From Calliopum simillimum (Eukaryota > Arthropoda > Insecta > Diptera > Lauxaniidae): 64,000 nt of DNA. The DNA lies in the NCBI GenBank assembly GCA_951812925.1, contig OX638370.1, positions 102,934,897-102,998,896 of the forward strand, read 5' to 3'. The position numbers and the translations under genes are program-made. Shown here piece by piece: positions 55,605 to 64,000 of the stretch; the stretch's first letter is position 1; each line of letters opens with the position of its first letter. The notes beneath the pieces are model-generated. The model saw nothing but the letters and a program-made list of their open reading frames with translations, did not search any database and was not told the DNA's origin.

Positions 55605-56049
55605 AATATACTCGCACATGTTTGATTCTGATTATTTGGACTTAAAATCATCAGGGTTCGGTTAAAATTCTACTCTAATGCCAAAATAATAAACCAAAAT
55701 ACAAGATAATTTCTAAATTTTTAATTTATTCTTCGCAGTAAAATCGTATCTAATAATAAGTAATTGACTGCATTTATTTATTTATAATGTTCACGGAAAA
55801 TATCTAAATAAATAACATAGCAAAAGATTTTCTATTTTGTAAAATGACGTAGTTTTACAATTGTAAGCATGTAATGTGAAACTGTTTTTTATTATAACAA
55901 TTATTTCTCTGTGTTAACTTAGATATTAAATTGTAAATTGCGTTTTAACTAATTTTAAATAGTTAATAATTTATTCAAAATTTTAATTTATAGTTTATTG
56001 TATAATTTCGAAATTTTTATGGGACAGTATTTTGAAAATATCTGTACAC
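55605..56049. other. Unassigned AT-rich DNA
   Basis: Possibly continued 3' UTR of the large gene; aataaa at 55688 and 55806. Nothing else seen. Confidence 0.35.
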
Positions 56050-56890
56050 TTATGACAAAACAACCTAACTGAAGATAAGGTAAATTTGCAGGATTTTATT
56101 GGCGTATTCGACATGTCTCTATGATTTTAAGTTCCAGAGATATAAGGGTGTCCCATAACTCACGCAAGATTTGAATTTGCCGCCATTTGTGCGGTAAAGT
56201 GTTTTCAACAAAAACAAAACAAAAGAGAACAGTTTGACAGCTAATTGCATAGAAAGGTGACAGCGTTAATCTGGATTAAAAACGTACTAATGCAATTGAA
56301 AATTTTACCCTGACAGTTTCTGCATTGAGTAAGCTGATTTTAAGCTGATTTGTTTACTTGTTTTTTTTTTTGATAGCACCTGCTCATCGCACTCGCGCCA
56401 CACAGTCCGATTTCTTTTTATTCCCGCTCATCTTATGAAGAAAAAAATTTAAAAGAAGTTATTAGGTTTTACCTAAACATATTTTTTATTTATCTTAATA
56501 CACACTTTTGCTCATTTTTGTTGGTTTCAATTTGTTTACATATATTTTTTCAATGAAGTGACATTTATAAATTTAATCAATTGACTTCAAAATTGAGAAT
56601 CAGATGTTTTGTTTCTGTCAAATCGACAGCGTTACCACATTGAAATAGCTCATTGCAGTACTAATCCATTTTGATTTCATGCATTACTATAGGAGTCAAT
56701 CCGTATTGAGATGGAGATTATGCAGATTAACGCTATCATCTGGCTATGCTATTAAGATTAGTAAAAATCAATTGCAGATGGATATTTAACCCTGCATCAA
56801 CGAAATACAGCCACATTATTGGGAAGTAGTTAAACCGTTTCATTAGCTCTCCTGAATAGTTGCCAATTTCGCGTTAAGTTATTTTGTCAA
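56050..56890. repeat. Interspersed repeat family F2, longest copy with inverted ends
   Basis: Left end acaaaacaacctaact; right end, inverted, acaaaataacttaacgcgaa then attggcaactattcaggaga. The block gagatataagggtgtcccat ... gtgcggtaaagtgtttt is the inverse of 6357-6425. The inverted ends hint at a DNA element of about 840 bp. Confidence 0.6.
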
Positions 56891-59777
56891 AATGCCGCAG
56901 ATATGCATGAACTTTCAGTTTTAAATCTTAGAAATAGTAAGCTTATGCTTTTTTAAAATATGTCGATATGCTAGAGTCAATCGTTCTGGCGAATACTCAG
57001 CTTGAACAATAAAATATAAGAATCCATTCTCAGATGAAGTTATTTGATTATACCACAATTTGGTAGTAATTAACAAATGGTATATTTGATACAAGCGTAC
57101 ACTGAGATATTTGTAGATGGAATCATACTACTATTTTCACAGCATGCCGTTTCAAAATATATACCCATAAAAAACATTTACCCGCAAAAATATAAATTCT
57201 AGAACAAAAAAAAATAAAAGTAAATTCATTGTTTTTTTATTATTTATCATTTAGTAAATTTTATGATATTTCATGTTATTTAAATTAAGTACTTAATTTA
57301 TAGTTGAAAATTCGAAAATCTAAATCTGTTTTTTTCGAAAAAATTAAATAATTAGAAACAGAAAATCAATTTTACAATGTTCAGTTATATATTGAGATAT
57401 CAAAAATTTATCTGATATCGAAAAATCACTCAAAAGTGTGCTGTTTTTTTTAATTTTTTTTATATGTACGACCCCCTTAAAAACACTTTTGATTTCTATC
57501 AACACACAATACGCATATATGCATGGGGTGTTCTTTGTAAAAATGCGCATCACGCCTAATATAAAAATTGTATGGATCGATCGCAATCCCCCCGGGGCTT
57601 AATTTTTTTTTTTTTAAAGTGTAGCCTTTTGACAAAAATCAAAATGGCGTCTCCAAATGGAAATGAGCAAATTTCAACCTAATTTTAAATTACTCACTAT
57701 TTAGACAAATTGAGATGGTTTAGTTTTTCACAAAGAACATGCCAAATACATATGAATATCCAATTATAAAACTACTGCGTACTTAAATTACAATACCGAA
57801 ACGAAAATTTACTTCACTCTTAATAAAAAATTTAACAGCAAAGCTAAACAATTAAAACTATAAACTTAATTAACAATAAGGCATATCTATTATCATGCAG
57901 TTTAACGCATAAAACACAAATAACATAAAAAAGTCACTGTTTTATATCATTTTTTTTTTATTCATAAAAATTAAAATATAATTAATATAATATATAATTA
58001 AAAATGTGTGTGCTAAGTCAATAGCTTATAAACATTAGATCATTTTAGTGCATAGGTATTTTAGATATTGAGCCTCAGCAGAGAAAACTAATAAAAGATT
58101 GGACTTAGCCCACTGTTATCGTAGCACTTTTGTGTATTATTTTATTTAGTATTTTTCAAAACTTCTATTTAGTAAATTTTTGTGCTATTTATTATTAAGA
58201 AAATTAACTTAAAAAATTGTTTTCTTTTATATAAATTAGTAAATTGAATTTAGTGTCACATTAGTTAAAACTTTTAAATTAGTGCTTTTGTATAGGGCTA
58301 GTTTTTTAAATTAATGGTTGATCGTTTCAAGAATTTATAGTTTAATATACCCACTAAAGTATTAGAAAACATTTCTGCACGAAATAGCCGTTTCAGTAAT
58401 GGTAAAATGTTTCAACCTCAAATTGAACTTTTGCTTAACTTTATTTTGACTTTATTATATGAGGCGCTCATTTGCGAAAATAAAAAATGTTCAAAGCCCC
58501 GTTATTGAGGTTGTATAGAAGACGCCCAAATTGCATCATTTTGTACTGTCCTTCGGAGTAGAAACAATTCAAAACAAAAACATTAATTATCAATGAACTT
58601 GCCAATGGTGAATCAGAATCTGGCATCAGAATCGCTTTACCTTGTATGGTTTCCGAAAATCTTACCCCAAATATTCAAAAATGATGGAAAACGTGATGCA
58701 TCATTAAGTACTGTTCTTCTTATTTAAAATGAGCTACAAACTGGTCTTGTGTGATTTTTCCTTAAAAAGTCATGATCACTTTAAAATGATACATGATAGT
58801 TAAAAATCGTATGTGGATCCCCATATGATTTCTCACTCAATGCACATTAGGTCAAATGACTTGTTTTTCTGTGCGAAATTAATAAATGCTAAAAAGTTTT
58901 ATATTATTTGAACCAATAACTGTATCAAAGGATTAAGTAAGAATAATTTCAAAAAAATTGTTTAAAAAATTAATCCTTTCGTGAACATTAATCCTTTCGA
59001 GGACGAAAATAAAATGAAAACGGTGATTTTTCTTATTTAATGCAGTGAAGATTATTTGTTCTGGGACCCTTTATATATATACTGAATTTCATACATCTGC
59101 ATCGAATAGTTTTGGAGATACAAATAGTTTAATTCTAAAGGGGCATGATTCCGCCTACTATGTATTATGAATGGATGTCAATTTTCTTGGTGCCCTTCAC
59201 ATTTGTACCAAATCTCAATAAACTTACTCAAATTCTTTCAGAAGTATGACGAATTATGTTAAGTAAGGGAGTGGGGTGCCAGCGCTCATTTTTCTAGCCT
59301 TTGACCTTCCTCTAATAGATTCTAATACGCTTTTCAAAGCGATCAACGAATTTCAAAAAACTAGCGTTCAAACAAAGGTATTTTCTGTTCGCATTATTTA
59401 AAGATTAGTAAAATTTTATTTAAACGTTATAAAAAGTTAATGTCATATTAGAATATGTTATATCATATGAAATTTATATTGAATTACATTATATTAAACT
59501 GAATAGTGGAACAAGTTATAAACGCTCAACGTATGTACATAAGCACTATGGTTCAAGAGACGATTTTCCGCGGCAGGAAGTAGAAAAATGTCAAAAATGT
59601 ACACCACAGATAATGTGGTTCCTTCAAAACATTCAAATCTCAAAATTAATCGTGAGTGACGTGACGCGACGTTATCATTTATGTATGTAAAACCTTAATA
59701 CAACAACTAGGTTACTCCTTAATTTTTGGGATAAATATTCTATTCTTCATGGCTTTGTGTACAATACTGTTCAACCA
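56891..59777. other. Intergenic, no gene seen
   Basis: AT-rich, many homopolymers. An 80-codon minus frame at 57344-57586 has no recognisable content. Confidence 0.4.
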
Positions 59778-60062
59778 CACAGCAAAAATTTTGGATGTAA
59801 AATTCAAACCAAATTGGAATGGATACAGATCCACACCAAACTTTGTTTAAAATCCCATACTACAATTTGGTATACAAACCGTTTATGCTTGTTCGTATAA
59901 AATGTATACACATAAAGTATTAACACAATTTAAACTATTTTAGTTTAAATTTTATAGTATCACTATATAAAAATTTTTTATACTTTTTTTGTATAAAATT
60001 TATATAGAAGTTCATATGAAAGTATTGTATTTAAAACCATATATATAAAACTTTTTGCTGTG
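59778..60062. mobile_element. 285-bp MITE
   Basis: Ends cacagcaaaaattttg and, inverted, ctttttgctgtg. The interior is AT-rich with repeated tataaaatttatata-type words. No ORF. Confidence 0.7.
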
Positions 60063-61939
60063 CAGAGTTGTCTAAGGTGGTACCATTGCAAAGTTATAAG
60101 AAAAAACAAAACAAGAAAGGTCGAAAATCAGTGTTAATTCAAATAATTCAAAAATTTTCAAATTGATTTTTCACAAAACTAGAAAATTGGAGTAAATCGA
60201 GAGATGAATAAATAAAGTAATTTGGAAAATTTAAAGATTTTAGGAAATGCCAAAGCGCAGGCTATGACGCACCAATTTTTGGTTTTGTTAAGTTAATTTT
60301 TGATCAAACTTCGAATTTAGCCGTTATTCCTTAAAAGGACAACTAATTGAATGTAGTCTTTTGAACCACAGAGTCACATACAGATGATGATACTAATATA
60401 CATATATGTATTTATATGTTTATATATGTAGTTTACATAGTAGCCAAATACGTTTTGTATTATTCCATTAATATTTATACGTTTCATCGCTCAAATTACT
60501 AAATGAATACACAATATTTCTATATTATATTATATAAAAACAAAAAATAAAAACAAATCCAATAATTATATTATATTATAATAATCGCATAAATTGTGAA
60601 GTGATAATAACAATTCATTGAAAAAAATAAATAAAAATCACAAAAAAATAAAGTAACATCAGAACAAAAAAACAAACCAACCAAACTAAGTAGTTTAAAT
60701 CGTTTTCTTTTTATTATGTCAAGTAGTAAAGTTATAATTTCTATTTAATTAATTTAATCATTTTGAAAATAGTCAATTAATTTTAATGATTTTGCGCCAT
60801 TTTTGATGCGAACTATACGTTCGGCTTATTGATATTTTGTTGCACTTAGGTAGCAGGTAGTTGAACTTAAACAATTTAATTAAAATGTTAATACCATTGT
60901 ATATTGCATTTTAAGTGATTTCTTCGATTTTATCATGCTTTTGCTAAGTTTTATTTTCGAATTCCGCTTTACTGTAGGTAGGTATGTACTACACTTTTTT
61001 GAGTTTAATTAGTTCAACCTTTTAACACCGCGTTTACATTACACAACAAAAGAATTTTAGCGTTTTTTTGCTGTTGTTATTAAAGGAGAATGCTCACTTT
61101 TCCATAGATTTTGGCATTTTTTATTAAGTTTTAATTTAATATGAAAATTTTTAGTATTAATTATAGCTCTGAATCAGTTGAAATTGTAGTTTCTTCGTAA
61201 GTGAATCAATTCCATAACTTTTTTTTTATTTTGTTAAGATTGATTGCCATAGTCTATGGAACTTATCATGAATTAGTCTGGAAACACCCTCACGAGAATA
61301 TATTTGCAATCGTGAATATTTTGAGACTAGAAATTCCATTTCCTGCTGGGATATTTTACTTTTTAAACTTATTTCAATTTTCTTCCATCTTTCGGTAAAA
61401 AGCTGCTAAGCAGCCCTGGTATTTTCCATTGATTTTGACAGCTAACGTGAAAAAAGGATAAACAGAATACAGACACCTAAATTTCATATAAAGCAACCAA
61501 AACAAAGTTCAATTACAAAATTGGTGATGGTCTTTGAAATCGGCCACATAAATCTGAAAGCTTTCAGCTGACGAAGTGAAAAGTAGCAATGTATTCGTAT
61601 TGATAAATTTGAATCAAGGTTTATTTTTTTAAGGTAAATTAATTTATAAAGCTTTTAGTATCAGGAAAGAGTATGTAGGATCTAGTTTCGGGGATATAAA
61701 CATCGGAAGATCCAGATATACCACTTAGAAAAACCGAAATAAGTTGGAAATAGAGATCTGCACAAGACCTCTGGTTGTAATCTTAAGACATTTCGTTACA
61801 AGATACGTTATGTCTTGCACTTGCTTTTTATTTCTCAAATGCTTCAGTTCAGTGTCGCGTGCAAATGTCTTGACAGTACTCGGATATCAAGGACTAGCCT
61901 TCTTTGCCCGCTTCGCTAGGCATGTTTGTTTTGTTTTTA
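60063..61939. other. Intergenic, no gene seen
   Basis: AT-rich. I found no element boundaries or recognisable coding sequence. Confidence 0.4.
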
Positions 61940-62709
61940 TACCCTACACCCAGGGTATATTCACTTTGCCCTTCCGTTTGTAACGCAGAGAAGGAGGCGT
62001 GGCAGATATAGAAAAGTATGTATATTATTGATCAGCGTCACCTCCTGAGTCGATATAGCCATGTCCGTCTGTCTGGCTGGGTGGCTGGCTGTGTGTGGAA
62101 ATACATTTTTTGGGAAATCTAAGCAAGATAATGCAATGAAATTTGGTGCACGGCCTCCGTCGTCAAAGTTAGCTCGGGAGATTGAAAATGAGCGAAATCG
62201 TTTAACGGACACGCCTACCACCCATACAAAAAATATATTCAAAATGCTACTTTTGGAGTATTTTTCTCGATAATGCAACCAAAATACCCATAAATACTAC
62301 GAATTGTAGGCGCAAGCTCTGAGAAATAACTGGGCGAATTCGAAAAAGAGGGCGCGGCACGTCTCATATAAGCAAAAGCTTCAAAACGCTATACTGAAAC
62401 CGTTTTTTGAGATAATCGAACTAAATTTTACTCAGACACTAAGAATTATAAATGCAAGCTTTAAGCAAAAACTAGATAAAATCGGACAAAAGGGCGTGGC
62501 ATCTCCCATATACGCAAAAGCTTCAAAACGCTGTACTGATCCAACCAAATTTCACTCAAATACTAAGAACTATAAATCCAAACTCTGAGAAAAAACTTTG
62601 TGAATTCGGACAAGAGGGCGTGGCACCTCCCATATAAAAAAAATTTCAAAATACTGCTGTGTAGGGTATTTAATGTTTGGCCAGGCCAAAGGTAACACCC
62701 TTAGTAGTT
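61940..62709 (+). mobile_element. Mini-me-like element, full copy 2
   Basis: taccctacac (61940-61949) to gtgtagggta (62659-62668) plus the tttggccaggccaaaggtaa tail. Collinear with copy 1 at 8017-8862. The GTCY site reads gtccgtctgtctggctgggt with only a few ctgg units (62073-62091). The ORFs 61961-62278 and 62061-62273 are antisense views of the element. Confidence 0.85.
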
Positions 62710-62819
62710 TAATTTCCAATAGCTTAGAAGGTATAGATAAAAGTGTTAATTTACGCCAATACCACGTCAACAATAAAAATTTTGGTATCATGGGAAAGTT
62801 AATTTAATTTCAAACCAAC

Positions 62820-63310
62820 AGCATAGCTGGGGTGTCTCAGGAAGCCATCAATTAAGGCTTGTTGATAGTTCGCCTTTGATGTTTTCCTTCTAGTACATCT
62901 AGATATTCTTTTTTGACTATGAAGCCTTCGGGTAACGTTCGGATGTCACAGGAAACTATCAGTTAAAGTTTATTGATAGTTCTCCATGGATTTTTTCCCT
63001 CCCGTATACCTAGATATTGTTCGTTTTGACTATGAAACCTTCGGGAACCTTCGATTATTCCAAAAAGCTATCAGTTAAAGTTTGTTGATAGTTCGTCATA
63101 GATTTTTTTCCTCTTGTATACCTATATATTCTTTGTTTTGACTATCAAGCCTTCGGGTGACCTTCGGCAAACTTCGGATGTCCCAGAAAACTATCAGTTA
63201 AAACTTGTTGAAAGTTCGACATAGATATTTTCCCTCTAGTGTGTCCAGATTTTCTTCGTTTTGACAATGAAGCCTTCGGGTGGTCTTCGAAAACCTTCGT
63301 GTATAGCTTA
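62820..63310 (+). repeat. ~120-base minisatellite, about four units
   Basis: Each unit contains actatcagttaaagtttgtt, gatagttc, ttttccctc, cctagatatt, tttgactatgaa and gccttcgggt. Four units are readable, with 80-90 percent similarity by eye. Confidence 0.85.
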
Positions 63311-63715
63311 AAAACATTCCCACACCTAAGATACATTCATTCCTAAATTTCCAGCTTAATTGGCCAACTAGTTTCTGCGTGATAACCAGTGCTGGGCACC
63401 ACTACAAGTAAATTATTTTTTGTCTGGAGTTTTACCATGTCATAAATTTTACTGTAGATTTTCTACTCCTACGTTTAACATTGACCTGAAATATTTGATT
63501 GTATAAAATACAGTAGTACACTGAAGTATTTGTTAGATTCCGGATTTTTTCCCAAACTGTTAAAACAAGTCAGTGTACTTCACTGTCAATATGAAATCAG
63601 TGTACAGTGAAGATTTAAATATTGAATTTTTTGGATCAAATACATTTTTTTTTTATAATTATTTGAAGGCTATGGATTGTGAAATTTTTTGTAGTCTTTT
63701 TCCCTTTCAAAACGG

Positions 63716-63952
63716 TTATAGACTGTCTATAAATCTTGTCACTGCCGTGGGATTAATTGTACCTATGTCATTTGGATCTAAAATCTCGGCACTTTGGTAC
63801 TTAACTCTGCGTCTCACCGCTGTGGAGCAAGTACATAGCACATGCTGCGCTGTTTCCGGCTCCTCTATGCAGAGTCTACAGAAACCATTGTCTACCAAAC
63901 CCATCTGTTTTAGGTGATAATTGAGTTTACAGTGACCTGAATTCTTGAGCAT
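63716..63952 (-). pseudogene. Non-LTR retrotransposon C-terminal fragment
   Basis: A minus-strand 78-codon frame: GHCKLNYHLKQMGLVDNGFC, RLCIEEPETAQHVLC, then AEILDPNDIGTINPTAVTRF. This is the CCHC-like domain that follows RNase H in many LINE pol proteins (GHxxLNxHL, CxxC ... E...H.LC.C). Upstream RNase H sequence is not present; the adjacent plus-strand end of the window is MITE-like. Confidence 0.85.
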
Positions 63953-63963
63953 ATTAATTTATA

Positions 63964-64000
63964 ATGGTGGTTGTCATAAGTATTCCCGGGAAGTTTTTCT
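63964..64000. mobile_element. Start of a hairpin MITE related to copies A and B (cut by window end)
   Basis: tggtggttgtcataagtatt then cccgggaagtttttct parallels ggggttatcgtgaatcaata then ttcccggggaatttttc of the 109-bp hairpin family. Confidence 0.5.

Overview
The window looks like nuclear DNA from a cyclorrhaphan fly, most likely a tephritid-type fruit fly or close relative (inference). It is AT-rich, genes have short phase-consistent GT-AG introns, every recognisable protein resembles a Drosophila protein, and the long spaces between genes are packed with small DNA transposons, fold-back elements and copies of a mini-me-like dipteran repeat. No bacterial features, rRNA genes, CRISPR arrays or convincing tRNA genes were seen.

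Layout. 0-1.5 kb: a degenerate minisatellite, then the 3' part of a gamma-glutamylcyclotransferase-like gene (Tina-1) on the minus strand. 1.5-11.4 kb: repeats only, including two TIR elements flanked by TA (3.1-4.0 and 4.1-5.2 kb) and a mini-me-like element carrying a (CTGG)19 microsatellite (8.0-8.9 kb). 11.5-12.2 kb: a three-exon secreted protein with Nimrod-type EGF repeats, minus strand. 12.9-20.0 kb: a repeat field with a MULE-like element showing a 9-bp target duplication and a 1.5-kb hAT-like fold-back with an exact 8-bp duplication. 21.2-24.1 kb: an LHFPL2-like tetraspan gene (plus). It converges on a two-exon DNAJC21 gene (minus, 24.3-26.5 kb). 27.2-28.2 kb: a 1-kb palindrome.

29.2-31.6 kb: the most remarkable locus, a long uninterrupted ORF on the minus strand. 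Its N-terminus has a Nup98 GLEBS (Rae1-binding) motif and degenerate FG repeats. Its C-terminus resembles the ORF1 protein of L1-like retrotransposons. 31.7-41 kb: nested small elements, one carrying a PHD-finger ORF. 41.4-55.1 kb: a large plus-strand gene with a long 5' leader and ten reconstructed coding exons (1317 aa). It is serine-rich and low-complexity, and I could not name it with confidence. Its introns hold non-LTR retrotransposon fragments, two piggyBac-like elements, an inverted minisatellite and MITEs. 55.1-64 kb: downstream non-coding DNA with hairpin MITEs, a second mini-me-like copy with a short GTCY tract, a ~120-bp minisatellite and a retrotransposon tail on the minus strand.

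The host genes do not form a pathway; they are ordinary neighbours in a repeat-rich euchromatic interval. The shared theme is transposon activity, with several insertions precise enough to give target-site duplications directly from sequence. All splice sites were chosen by GT/AG signals, frame continuity and protein resemblance; no database search or transcript data were available.
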